From Mucilaginibacter terrenus (lineage in GTDB: Bacteria; Bacteroidota; Bacteroidia; Sphingobacteriales; Sphingobacteriaceae): a stretch of DNA of 64,000 bases. Position numbers and translations under genes: made by a program. The stretch lies in the NCBI RefSeq assembly GCF_003432065.1, contig NZ_QWDE01000002.1:744001-808000 (forward strand), read 5' to 3'. Each line of letters begins with the position of its first letter. Position 1 is the first letter of the stretch. This document shows positions 35,190 to 44,715 of this stretch, in pieces. The notes below the pieces were generated by a model that ran no database searches, was not told where the DNA came from, and was given only the letters and a program-made list of their open reading frames with translations.

Positions 35190-36395
35190 ATGCTTAACAC
35201 CATACCCGAAGCTATAGAGGCTATTAAGGCCGGCCATACCATAATTGTTGTAGATGACGAGGACCGCGAGAATGAAGGTGACTTTCTTACGGCTGCGCGC
35301 AATGCCACGCCCGAAACTATAAACTTTATGGCACGCTACGGAAGAGGGCTTGTATGTGCGCCAATCACAAAGGAGCGTGCTAGGGAACTTGACCTTGAGC
35401 CTATGGTAAGCCGCAATACTACTTCGCATGAAACCAATTTTACCGTTTCTGTAGATTTGCTGGGACATGGTTGTACTACCGGTATATCCGCGACGGACCG
35501 CTCTAAAACCACGCTTGCGTTAATAGATCCATCTACGCGCCCTGAAGACTTAGGTCGTCCTGGCCACATTTTCCCGCTTATAGCAAAAGACGGCGGTGTG
35601 CTGCGCAGATCGGGTCACACCGAAGCTGCGATAGACCTTTCGGTGCTGGCAGGTTTTGAGCCGGCTGGTGTTATCTGCGAAATAATGCGTGAAGATGGCG
35701 AAATGGCGCGCCTGCCTGAGCTGTTGGTAATGGCCAAGGAGTTTGATCTGAAGATAATTTCTATAAAAGACCTTATTGCGTATCGTTTGGATACAGAGTC
35801 AATGGTACAGCGCGAGGTGTCTGTTAAAATGCCAACAGAGTGGGGCGACTTTAATATGGTAGCCTATACGCAGCTGGATACCGGCGAAAACCATTTAGCT
35901 TTAGTTAAAGGGGAGTGGCAGCCTGGCGAACCTGTGCTGGTGCGTGTACACAGCTCCTGCGTAACAGGCGATATATTTGGCTCCTGCCGGTGCGATTGCG
36001 GCCCTCAGCTGCACAAGGCAATGGAGATTATAAGCAAAGAAGGTAAGGGTGTCATTGTTTACATGAACCAGGAGGGACGCGGCATCGGGCTTATTAACAA
36101 GCTCAAAGCTTATCACCTACAGGAAAACGGGCTGGATACTGTAGAGGCCAATATTAAACTTGGCTTCGGCATGGATCAGCGGGATTATGGCATCGGCGCG
36201 CAAATACTCAGGAGCCTTGGGATCACCAAAATGCGATTACTTACCAATAACCCAAAGAAGCGTGCGGGATTGATAGGTTATGGCTTGGAAGTAGTAGAGA
36301 ATATTCCTATTGAAATCGCATCAAACCCCCATAACGAGGCGTATTTAAGAACCAAGCGCGACAAAATGGATCACGCTATCATGCGCGAGCACTAA
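35190..36395 (+). CDS. ribBA: Bifunctional riboflavin enzyme RibBA
   Basis: Fusion of 3,4-dihydroxy-2-butanone-4-phosphate synthase (about 1-200) and GTP cyclohydrolase II (about 205-401), the two entry steps of riboflavin synthesis. The first domain has [13 protein letters not shown] and GHTEAAIDL; the second has the zinc cysteines in [15 protein letters not shown] and the active-site segment [10 protein letters not shown]. The 93-base upstream gap carries TAAATTTG (35135-35142), a possible -7 element, but no FMN riboswitch. The 3' end overlaps tamB by 4 bases on the other strand. Confidence 0.97.
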   Translation: MLNTIPEAIEAIKAGHTIIVVDDEDRENEGDFLTAARNATPETINFMARYGRGLVCAPITKERARELDLEPMVSRNTTSHETNFTVSVDLLGHGCTTGISATDRSKTTLALIDPSTRPEDLGRPGHIFPLIAKDGGVLRRSGHTEAAIDLSVLAGFEPAGVICEIMREDGEMARLPELLVMAKEFDLKIISIKDLIAYRLDTESMVQREVSVKMPTEWGDFNMVAYTQLDTGENHLALVKGEWQPGEPVLVRVHSSCVTGDIFGSCRCDCGPQLHKAMEIISKEGKGVIVYMNQEGRGIGLINKLKAYHLQENGLDTVEANIKLGFGMDQRDYGIGAQILRSLGITKMRLLTNNPKKRAGLIGYGLEVVENIPIEIASNPHNEAYLRTKRDKMDHAIMREH

Positions 36396-39300
36396 TCCTC
36401 CGGATTGTCCTCATTATTCCTGTCATCAGAACCACCGCTTACCACTGGTGTTGTTGTGGTTGGGGGTACAGGTAACGGGTTTACCGGTGCTTGATTACGT
36501 CTGCTTTGCCTGAAGATATTTCGGATAAATTCACCGAAAGTGTCAAAATCACGCTGATAAACCAAACCTAAACCGTTTACATATTGCACATCCAATAATT
36601 GGTCATTTAATGTATTTAATGTGGTGCTGTTAAGCGCGCGATAAGAATATCGGGCTCTCAAGTTGCCATCTTTACGAATAAGGTATTGTATCTCAAAATC
36701 CTTATTAAGCGAGCGGAAATCAGCATCAAAAAAGCTGTTGCGGTTGTTGAAAATATTACTGTTACCAGTGTTGGAGTAGAAGCTCGCGTTGATCAAAAAA
36801 CGTTCGTTGTCGAACCGAAGCCCTACACTGGCATCGCTCAGTCCGCGTATGTTAAGGTCAAGGTTTTTGATATTTGATTGTGATATAAGGTTATTTAGCT
36901 TATTGAAAGCAAATTCACTTACCGCTTCCTGGGCGGTACCTAACACCTGGTTAGTTATATTACTGCCCGTACCCGATGCAAAATTGCGCCGAACGATGAT
37001 GCTAAGCGCCTGCTGGCTGCGATTAGCATTATCTGACAGATATGTACTTAATTCGTCTTTGATAGAGGGATCTACAGGGAAGTTAAAGCTAAAATCGATA
37101 GTAGGCTGAATAAGGGATTTGGTGATCAGCAGCTCTGCTTGTACCAACACCTGCTTCGGCCCATATGGCGATTGCAAGCCGGCAGCATTATATAATGGCG
37201 CAATGTCTGTACGTACCTCGTAAAGGGCTTTCAGGTTTATTTCCGCGTTATTTGGGCTGCCCGTCCACTTGATAGTACCACCCTGACTTACAGTAAAATT
37301 CTTGCTGATAAAGTCCTTGGCAGTAAACTCAAATTTACCTGACGTGATCAGGAAGTCGCCAAACATCTCAAAATCGCCAAGGCTGTTGATCTTCAGGTTG
37401 AGATTACGTGCCTGTCCTGAGCCTTCCAGCACGCCGTAGTCGGTACTAATCCGCACAATAGTCTTCTCATCAACTGAGAGGTCAAAATTCAGTGTAACAC
37501 CGTTAAATCTGTTTATTTTTGTTACCTCTTTGCGGGTTGTGTCATTATGGTCCACAAAGCGAATGAAGTCATATTCTGCAGCTGTTGAAGACGTATTTAG
37601 GGGAATATTGAAGATAGTACCCGCTTCGGTACTTGCGGTAATATCAATCTTCATGTTATCAACCGGTCCGTTGAACTTGAAAGTGCCGGATCCGTAAGCG
37701 GTACCGTAATACAGGTGATTATCTTTAAAAGTAGTATTTAGCGCCAGCAGGTTTTTTGCCTGCAAAGTAATGTCAATATTAGGGTTTGATGGATTGGCCA
37801 GGTCTACTTTGCCGTTTGCCGTACCGGTACCGCCACGATTATCCTTTAACACCAAGCCGTCAACATTAATAATACTATTGTTTACTGTAAGCTTATGCTG
37901 TACGGTATAAGCAGTTTTTAGATAATCTACAGTTAACCCGGTGTTATTTAATGTAACATCTCCATTTAATTCCGGGTTAGATGGAGAGCCTGACATTTTA
38001 AGGTTTGCGGATACAGTTCCCTTCAGGTCTGAAACTAACCCTTTTACAAAGGGCTCAAAGATGATGGCTTCCGTGCCGTCCATCTTTATATCAAAGTCCA
38101 GGTTGTCGCCAGCCCCGTGCCCCATGGTATAAACACCGGCAATATTCAACGTCTCCAGGCCTTTATGTGTTATGTTAACCTTTACATCGGCTTGCTCGCG
38201 GGCATTGTCCAGCTTCGACTTTATATTCACGTCACCTACCAGGGTCTTATTCATGGTGAGCGAGTCGATGGTTAGATTGGCATCCATACCCGGCTTCTTC
38301 AATATCGATGTAACAACAACATCGCCGTTTAAGGCGCCTTTTAACAATATCCCCGATGGTTTGGTTAACTGATTCAACGTCGCCATATTGAACCTGTCGA
38401 AAGTTACTTTCAATTCATCGGCAGGATTATCAGATATAAAGCCGTTTATCTTAACTCTTTGTTCTCCATTGGAGAGTTCGAAACCTTGTACATGCGTTTT
38501 TCCGTCCAGCAATCGTATGCGCACCTGCTCCTGTATCTTCCAGTTCTGCCGTTCAAGCACCACATCAGAAGGCAGTAATTTTAATTTGGCTGTAGTATCC
38601 CTGCCAAACTCTACCAGGCCATAAAGGTCCAGCTGATTGGTCGCATCTTTATCAGATAGTTTCACGTTGAAGTTTAAACTGTCTTTCTTTAAAAAGTTGG
38701 CAATGCTTATATTCTTAATATATAGGCTATCAGTGAGGTCTACGCGGCTTAATGATACGTTGAGATTAAGCATATCATCGCTTGTGCTCTCATCAATAAT
38801 AAAATCGTGAAACACGATCTTGCCATACTTAAAGGTTTTAACAAAGCCGTTCAGCGTAGCTGTTTTGTCATCAGAATTAAACTTGCCCACAAATGTGCCC
38901 TGTTCCGGAATTTTAAGATCCGGCATAAACATCGCCAGCGCAGGATCTGGGTTCTTAAGTGTTAAGTTAAAATCAAAATGCTGCGGTTTGGGCGTTGTGA
39001 TATCTGTTTTGAGCGATGGTATATACTTCTTGGCAATAGTTTTAAAATAGGAGGGCAGCGTAGCCAGGTTAAAGCTACCCTTAATACTACCATCCGCCAC
39101 GTCGGACTTTAAGGATATTGTACGGTCGTTACCTGCACCGCCAGCATTTATCGCTACCGTATCAACAGCGTAATTATTTCTCGGGTTTACTATTCTAATT
39201 TTGGTAAGTAAGATGCTCCCGTTTAAGTTCTCAAGGTTATTACCAGAAAAATTGGTGTTCATTTGAGTGGTAAACGTGATGGTATCTTTTAAAAGATGAA

Positions 39301-40873
39301 GCTTTTGAAGGCGGGCATTTTCAATGTTCCCAACAAAGTCATAAATCGGCAGCTTAGGATTTAAGTTGATGCCGCCGGCAATGTTAAGTTTGACATTCTT
39401 GTCGTTTATGGCAACTTTCCCCTTAGCTATCTTTTTGGCAAAGGTGCCGCTTGTGGTTAGGTTAGTGTAATTATACCCTTTATAGCCTATGTAAGCAACA
39501 CGTGCATCTCCTTTAACAGAAAGAGTGCTTAGGTTGTCGCCGCTGCCTGTCAGGTTTCCTGATAAGGTAGTACGCCCTAGTGTACGGTCGTCAATAAGTT
39601 TGCCGACGTCAAAGTTAGTAGCCTTGAGTTTGCCGCTATAGCTTGGAATGCCTTTTTTGTTTATTTTCAGGTTAATATCAGGATCCAGCCTGCCTAGTGC
39701 TGTTTTAAATGTACCAAAGGCAACAAAATCGTTTTGCAAACCGGTAAAGCGTCCGTTAAAGTTAATGTTACCGAATTTGCCCACAATGGCCGGCGTTTTT
39801 GCGTTTGGTCTGCCTGTGAAATGGCTGTAGAGATAATCAAGGTCTCGCTTGTTTGTAGCAATCTGATCAAAATTTAATTGCAGAAAGGTATTATCCCAAT
39901 CCGGTAATCCGGTCAGGTGAAAATCTCCTTTTATATAAGTTGCCTTTGCGGCTGTAACCGTAAGATTTTTAGCACGCAAGTTGTTTACCATCCCCCGAAT
40001 TCGGCCGTCTACACCGAGTTCGAAGTTTATTTTTCCTAACGAACTGGTGAAATACCCAACGTCTTTTGACGACAAGTGCGACGACTTAAAATCTCCATCC
40101 ATGGTCACTTTGTTTTCAAAATCGTCAAAATCATCAAAGCTTTTAAAACGCATATTGAAGTAATTCCGGACGTTTGAATTAGGTGTTAAAAGATTGAGGT
40201 CCTGCAGCAGCACCTGTGTTGTATCAATAGTAGCGTTCGCATTAAAGTTTCTAACAAAGAAACCGCTTTTTTCACGAAGCGTAAGACCGGTTACATTTGC
40301 TTTAAACAGGTGGTTTTTAACATCCATATTGCGCACCACTATACTAAAGCGGTTTACATCAATATCGTCGAAGTTCACGCCACTCATTACCGTATCACGC
40401 AGCTTGTTTTTATACCTGAAATGAAAGTTGTTTACCGCTATCTTGTCAAAGTTCAGCGACCACGGCTTACTTACTTTGGTGGTTTTCGTAGTATCACCAC
40501 CCGAGTTGAAGTAGTCGAGTATAAACTTCAGATTGGTGGTACTGTCTTTTTGTTTTTTTAAATAAAAAGAGCCATTATCCAGCTGAATGGATTGAAAGTT
40601 GATCACGCGTTTTTTAAGGCTGTTGAAAACAGAAAATCCTGTTACCTCTACCGCTAACTTAGGGGTGCTTAAAAGCGTGTCGCGCTGTTTGTCCAGAATG
40701 TAGAAGCCTTCGAGCACTACAGATTTAAAAGGCACAAAGTAGAGGCTCTTAACTTCCACGGTGGTGTTAAGTTCCTTTGACATGTATTTGGCCGCTTTTT
40801 TAGCTGCCCATGTTTGTACCGGCTTGTATTGAATAACAATTAACACTGCGCTGACGAACAGCAGGAGTATCAA
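36392..40873 (-). CDS. tamB: Translocation and assembly module protein TamB
   Basis: Very large envelope protein of about 1493 residues: an N-terminal membrane anchor, a long beta-rich body of repeated short strands with many Asn, Asp and Thr, and a C-terminal TamB domain (about 1080-1450) that ends in a Pro/Thr tail. TamB-type proteins bridge the two membranes and move phospholipids or assist barrel assembly. The first standard start codon is a TTG at 40873, which falls inside the anchor helix; the in-frame bases just upstream encode a basic stretch (KVIKKLLKIALSI) that belongs to the same anchor. The true start is therefore uncertain. Confidence 0.9.
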   Translation of the reverse strand: MILLLFVSAVLIVIQYKPVQTWAAKKAAKYMSKELNTTVEVKSLYFVPFKSVVLEGFYILDKQRDTLLSTPKLAVEVTGFSVFNSLKKRVINFQSIQLDNGSFYLKKQKDSTTNLKFILDYFNSGGDTTKTTKVSKPWSLNFDKIAVNNFHFRYKNKLRDTVMSGVNFDDIDVNRFSIVVRNMDVKNHLFKANVTGLTLREKSGFFVRNFNANATIDTTQVLLQDLNLLTPNSNVRNYFNMRFKSFDDFDDFENKVTMDGDFKSSHLSSKDVGYFTSSLGKINFELGVDGRIRGMVNNLRAKNLTVTAAKATYIKGDFHLTGLPDWDNTFLQLNFDQIATNKRDLDYLYSHFTGRPNAKTPAIVGKFGNINFNGRFTGLQNDFVAFGTFKTALGRLDPDINLKINKKGIPSYSGKLKATNFDVGKLIDDRTLGRTTLSGNLTGSGDNLSTLSVKGDARVAYIGYKGYNYTNLTTSGTFAKKIAKGKVAINDKNVKLNIAGGINLNPKLPIYDFVGNIENARLQKLHLLKDTITFTTQMNTNFSGNNLENLNGSILLTKIRIVNPRNNYAVDTVAINAGGAGNDRTISLKSDVADGSIKGSFNLATLPSYFKTIAKKYIPSLKTDITTPKPQHFDFNLTLKNPDPALAMFMPDLKIPEQGTFVGKFNSDDKTATLNGFVKTFKYGKIVFHDFIIDESTSDDMLNLNVSLSRVDLTDSLYIKNISIANFLKKDSLNFNVKLSDKDATNQLDLYGLVEFGRDTTAKLKLLPSDVVLERQNWKIQEQVRIRLLDGKTHVQGFELSNGEQRVKINGFISDNPADELKVTFDRFNMATLNQLTKPSGILLKGALNGDVVVTSILKKPGMDANLTIDSLTMNKTLVGDVNIKSKLDNAREQADVKVNITHKGLETLNIAGVYTMGHGAGDNLDFDIKMDGTEAIIFEPFVKGLVSDLKGTVSANLKMSGSPSNPELNGDVTLNNTGLTVDYLKTAYTVQHKLTVNNSIINVDGLVLKDNRGGTGTANGKVDLANPSNPNIDITLQAKNLLALNTTFKDNHLYYGTAYGSGTFKFNGPVDNMKIDITASTEAGTIFNIPLNTSSTAAEYDFIRFVDHNDTTRKEVTKINRFNGVTLNFDLSVDEKTIVRISTDYGVLEGSGQARNLNLKINSLGDFEMFGDFLITSGKFEFTAKDFISKNFTVSQGGTIKWTGSPNNAEINLKALYEVRTDIAPLYNAAGLQSPYGPKQVLVQAELLITKSLIQPTIDFSFNFPVDPSIKDELSTYLSDNANRSQQALSIIVRRNFASGTGSNITNQVLGTAQEAVSEFAFNKLNNLISQSNIKNLDLNIRGLSDASVGLRFDNERFLINASFYSNTGNSNIFNNRNSFFDADFRSLNKDFEIQYLIRKDGNLRARYSYRALNSTTLNTLNDQLLDVQYVNGLGLVYQRDFDTFGEFIRNIFRQSRRNQAPVNPLPVPPTTTTPVVSGGSDDRNNEDNPED

Positions 40874-40989
40874 GACAATGCTAAGCGCTATTTTGAGTAG
40901 TTTTTTAATAACTTTGCGACTTGGGAAGTTCAGAAGTACAATTCAAAAAAGCTTGAACTGTTTTACTTCTTACTACATTTATTAATAAA

Positions 40990-41991
40990 GTGCCTGTAAT
41001 ATTAGCTATCGAATCTTCTTGTGATGAAACATCTGCATCTGTTTGCGTGAATGGTCAGATATTGAGCAATGTTATTGCCAATCAAACCATTCACGAAGCT
41101 TATGGAGGTGTTGTGCCTGAGCTTGCCTCCAGGGTTCATCAACAAAACATCGTACCCGCAGTACAACAAGCTTTATCTAACGCAAAAGTAAGCAAAAATG
41201 ATATTGATGCAGTAGCTTTTACGCGTGGCCCTGGCCTTTTAGGTTCATTATTAGTTGGTGTATCATTTGCAAAAGCATTTGCGCTTGCCAGAAACTTGCC
41301 GTTAATAGAGGTAAATCACATGCAGGCGCACATTCTGGCACATTTTATTGCGGATAAAAAGCCGTCGTTTCCTTTTATGTGCCTTACCGTTTCGGGTGGG
41401 CATACACAGATCGTGCTTGTGAAAGACTACTTTGATATGGAGATAATTGGCCAAACCATGGATGACGCAGCAGGCGAAGCTATGGACAAAACCAGCAAGA
41501 TACTTGGTTTGCCTTACCCGGGTGGCCCTTTAATAGATAAGAATGCCAGAAATGGTAATCCGGACGCCTACAAATTCCCTGAACCGCAAATACCCGGATT
41601 CGATTTTAGCTTCAGCGGGTTAAAGACATCTATACTATACTTTATACGGGATAATGTAGGCAAGAACCCGAACTTTGTACAGGAGAATATGAATGATATT
41701 TGCGCCTCGGTAGAGAAGCGCATCGCTACAATCCTTTTGAACAAACTTAAACGCGCGGCATTACAGTACAATATAAAAGAGCTTGCCCTTGCGGGTGGTG
41801 TGTCTGCAAACACAGGTTTACGACTAGGATTGCAGCAGTTATGTGCGGAGAACGGTTGGGGTTGCTTTATCCCTAAGTTTGAATACTGTACAGACAACGC
41901 AGCTATGATTGCTATTGCGGGGTACTATAAGTACCTAAAAAAAGATTTTGTAGGGCAGGATGTTGCACCAATGGCAAGAATGATATTTTAA
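40990..41991 (+). CDS. tsaD: tRNA N6-adenosine threonylcarbamoyltransferase TsaD
   Basis: Transfers threonylcarbamoyl to A37 of ANN-decoding tRNAs, 333 residues. The ASKHA fold is plain: ILAIESSCDETS at the start, the metal-binding HMQAH, TVSGGHTQI, and GGVSANTGLR. Starts with GTG at 40990. It is divergent from tamB, 116 bases away, and followed 12 bases later by a small membrane gene. Confidence 0.97.
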   Translation: MPVILAIESSCDETSASVCVNGQILSNVIANQTIHEAYGGVVPELASRVHQQNIVPAVQQALSNAKVSKNDIDAVAFTRGPGLLGSLLVGVSFAKAFALARNLPLIEVNHMQAHILAHFIADKKPSFPFMCLTVSGGHTQIVLVKDYFDMEIIGQTMDDAAGEAMDKTSKILGLPYPGGPLIDKNARNGNPDAYKFPEPQIPGFDFSFSGLKTSILYFIRDNVGKNPNFVQENMNDICASVEKRIATILLNKLKRAALQYNIKELALAGGVSANTGLRLGLQQLCAENGWGCFIPKFEYCTDNAAMIAIAGYYKYLKKDFVGQDVAPMARMIF

Positions 41992-42003
41992 TTACAAGTA
42001 ATT

Positions 42004-42195
42004 ATGACCGCTTCCGCATTAATCTTTTGGGCAATATTTGTTCTTCCACTTATCGCATTTATGATCTGGCTGATGCGGCAGGACAAGCGCAGCGGTAAAT
42101 TAGGCTTGATAGTTCTGCTGTTGCTGGTTGCCGGTGTAATAGTTTACATGTACCTGCACAAGCAGTTTGATACCAGCGCGGTAATTACGGAGTGA
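42004..42195 (+). CDS. Small two-helix membrane protein
   Basis: Protein of 63 residues with helices at about 4-22 and 33-50, separated by a basic segment (RQDKRSGK). No family is recognised. It follows tsaD by 12 bases and starts with ATG, so co-expression is likely. Length and codon use fit a real small gene, but the support is modest. Confidence 0.6.
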   Translation: MTASALIFWAIFVLPLIAFMIWLMRQDKRSGKLGLIVLLLLVAGVIVYMYLHKQFDTSAVITE

Positions 42196-42516
42196 AGCAG
42201 TTCCATGTATTTCTGGAATGTGTAATTTCTTCTGTTTGCAAATAGATGGCCTCAAAAGACTTTTAGGGTGTTACCTTGTATATCATAGCAATTGTTCTTG
42301 CCCATAAAAGTTAAGTTGCAAAATGTTAATTGCGATGAAAGAATCAGTTGTTTTCGATGTAATGGAAAGTTCTATTACTTAAATGTAATGCTATTACTGC
42401 AAAGTAATGAATTTATAACAGCTGTTGTTTATTATCGTTAAATTTGTTGATTATTAGTCACTTATGCTGTTAATGGCAACTATTTATTGTAATTCTTTCA
42501 AAAGTAAAGATTGCTG
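42196..42516. other. AT-rich gap with repeated GTAATG words upstream of the helicase
   Basis: No gene is supported. TTCCA...TGGAA at 42201-42218 is a weak hairpin after the small membrane gene. Around 42358-42410 the word GTAATG or GTAATGx occurs three times, interleaved with two TATTAC copies, forming overlapping inverted repeats. The helicase promoter begins just after this gap. Confidence 0.4.
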
Positions 42517-42547
42517 TTGTTTTATAAGTTAAATAACTATACCTTTG
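42517..42547 (+). promoter_or_regulatory. Bacteroidota-type promoter of the DEAD-box helicase gene
   Basis: TTG at 42517-42519 and TACCTTTG at 42540-42547 fit the phylum's TTG...TAnnTTTG promoter with a 20-base spacer. Transcription would begin near 42554, giving a leader of about 35 bases. Confidence 0.6.
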
Positions 42548-42588
42548 CAGCCGCTTTGGCGATGTAGCCGAAGACGTTATTTTAATTC

Positions 42589-44418
42589 ATGAACAACCCA
42601 TTTATTGAACTGGGGATCCGTCATGATATTGTTAATGCCATCTCTGAGTTAGGATTTGAAAATCCTACACCAATCCAGGAACAGTCAATTCCGGTATTGT
42701 TAACAGGCAGCAACGATTTTGTCGGATTAGCCCAAACCGGGACCGGTAAAACAGCTGCTTTTGGACTGCCGCTATTAGAACTGCTCGATTTCGAAGAAAA
42801 TCATCCGCAAGCTCTTGTTTTATGCCCAACTCGTGAACTTTGTTTACAAATCACGAACGACATTAACAACTACGCTAAAAAAATGAGCAACGTACATGTT
42901 GTTGCCGTTTATGGTGGTGCAAGCATAAGCGACCAGCTGCGTACTATACGCCGCGGTGTGCAAATTGTTGTTGCAACTCCAGGCCGTATGCTTGACATTA
43001 TTAACCGTAAAGCGATAGACTTTTCGCAGGTTAAATATGTTGTGTTAGACGAGGCTGATGAAATGCTCAACATGGGCTTTCAAGAAGACATTGACAACAT
43101 CCTGTCCACCACGCCCGAAGAGAAAAAAACCTGGCTCTTTTCGGCTACCATGCCTTCTGAAGTAAGGCGCATTGCAAAAAAGTACATGGACAACCCTTTT
43201 GAGTTGACCATGGGCGAAAAAAATACAGGTAATGCCAACATTGATCACGAATACTATGTAGTACGTGCCCGTGACAAGTACGCAGCATTTAAACGTATTG
43301 TTGATTTTAACCCCGAGATATTCGGTATAGTTTTCTGCCGTACCAAAATAGAAACGCAGGAAATTGCGGAAGCGCTTATTAAAGACGGCTACAATGCTGA
43401 TTCTTTGCACGGCGACCTTTCTCAGCAACAGCGTGATAAGGTCATGAAACGCTACCGCGAGCGCAGCCTGCAATTGCTTATTGCAACTGACGTCGCCGCA
43501 CGTGGTATAGACGTTAATGATGTTACACACGTTATTAACTACTCGTTACCTGACGAGATAGAGAACTACACCCACCGAAGCGGCCGTACGGCACGTGCAG
43601 GTAAAACAGGTGTATCTATCGCTATTATCAACAGCAAGGAACTTGGTAAGATACGCCAGATAGAGCGTGTTATTGGTAAAAAGTTTGTTAAAGCAGAGAT
43701 ACCGACAGGCTTTGATGTTTGTGAAAAACAGCTTTTTGCCTTAGTACATAAAGTACATAACGTAGAAGTTAACGAAAGCCAGATAGAGCAGTACATTCCA
43801 CGTATAATGGATGAGTTTGCCGAATTGAGCAAAGAAGAAGTAATCAAACGCTTTGCTTCATTGGAATTCAATCGTTTCCTTGATTACTATAAGAACGCGC
43901 CAGACCTTAATGCCCCTGCTGACGACTTCCGTCGTGCTGAAGGTGCAAGAGGCGAAAGCTTTAACCGCGATGGCATGCGTTCAGAATATACACGCTTGTT
44001 CATCAATTTAGGTTCTGTTGATGAGTTTAACCGCGGCGATTTGCTGGGTTATATTTGCAACAACGCTAAAATAAGCGGCCGCACGGTTGGTAAGATAGAT
44101 GTTAAAGGTGTTTACTCTTTCTTTGAAGTGAACAACGGCGATGTAGATCAGGTAATGAACAACTTTAAGAGCGTTGAGTTCAAAGGTCGTCCCGTTAGGA
44201 TAGAGATATCCGGCGAAGGTGTTAGCACAAGCCGTAGTGGCGCTGGTGGTAACAGGCGCGAGGGTGGCTACCAAAAACGTGAGGGCGGATTTAACCGCGA
44301 AAGACGTGAAGGTGGCTCCCGTGAAAAAAGCTTCTCGGGTGGTAACACTGGTGGTGGTTTCCGCGACTTTAGTGGAAAGCGCCGCGAGGATAAACCCGAA
44401 CGCCGCAGAAGGTCTTAA
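42589..44418 (+). CDS. DEAD-box RNA helicase with RNA-binding C-terminus
   Basis: ATP-dependent RNA helicase of 609 residues, DeaD/CsdA-like. Motifs run in order: Q-motif PTPIQEQ, AQTGTGKT, PTRELC, TPGRML, DEAD, SAT, the HGDLSQQQRD region, and HRSGRTARAG. Residues about 460-545 match a DbpA-type RNA-binding domain. The last 60 residues are a Gly/Arg/Glu-rich tail with repeated REGG units. It probably helps ribosome assembly or RNA unfolding, often at low temperature. It has its own promoter and two hairpins after the stop. Confidence 0.95.
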   Translation: MNNPFIELGIRHDIVNAISELGFENPTPIQEQSIPVLLTGSNDFVGLAQTGTGKTAAFGLPLLELLDFEENHPQALVLCPTRELCLQITNDINNYAKKMSNVHVVAVYGGASISDQLRTIRRGVQIVVATPGRMLDIINRKAIDFSQVKYVVLDEADEMLNMGFQEDIDNILSTTPEEKKTWLFSATMPSEVRRIAKKYMDNPFELTMGEKNTGNANIDHEYYVVRARDKYAAFKRIVDFNPEIFGIVFCRTKIETQEIAEALIKDGYNADSLHGDLSQQQRDKVMKRYRERSLQLLIATDVAARGIDVNDVTHVINYSLPDEIENYTHRSGRTARAGKTGVSIAIINSKELGKIRQIERVIGKKFVKAEIPTGFDVCEKQLFALVHKVHNVEVNESQIEQYIPRIMDEFAELSKEEVIKRFASLEFNRFLDYYKNAPDLNAPADDFRRAEGARGESFNRDGMRSEYTRLFINLGSVDEFNRGDLLGYICNNAKISGRTVGKIDVKGVYSFFEVNNGDVDQVMNNFKSVEFKGRPVRIEISGEGVSTSRSGAGGNRREGGYQKREGGFNRERREGGSREKSFSGGNTGGGFRDFSGKRREDKPERRRRS

Positions 44419-44447
44419 TTTAGAAGTTTAGTTTAGTTTTCATAAGA

Positions 44448-44472
44448 GTTTCCGGAGTAGTTAACCGGAAAC
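44448..44472 (+). other. Hairpin in the helicase 3' region
   Basis: GTTTCCGG (44448-44455) and CCGGAAAC (44465-44472) form a perfect 8-bp stem with a 9-base loop. It is flanked by two copies of an AGTTTAGTTT-type run and precedes the terminator, but has no clean T-run of its own. Confidence 0.55.
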
Positions 44473-44497
44473 ACAGTTTTAGTTTAGTTTTGTTTAC

Positions 44498-44533
44498 AAA
44501 GCCTCTCGTCTGCCAAGCATTCGTGAGGCTTTT
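44498..44533 (+). terminator. Rho-independent terminator after the helicase
   Basis: AAAGCCTC (44498-44505) pairs with GAGGCTTT (44525-44532) and runs into TTTTGTTTT. Confidence 0.7.
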
Positions 44534-44715
44534 GTTTTATCTGGTAAATTCAAGTTTTGTAGAGTGAAATGCTAACTCTGCCATATTCATCCATTCACCG
44601 GAGAACTTAATTTGACGCAAGCACAAGTGTTGTTGTCATACATATGTGTGATAGGTTTTTAAAATAGGTTATCTAACAATAATTTATCATATTAGGTTGT
44701 AAAAAGTAGATAACT

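Noticed and set aside
44219..44431. 70-residue frame on the plus strand overlapping the helicase tail
   Set aside because: It is a shifted reading of the Gly/Arg-rich tail, with no start context.
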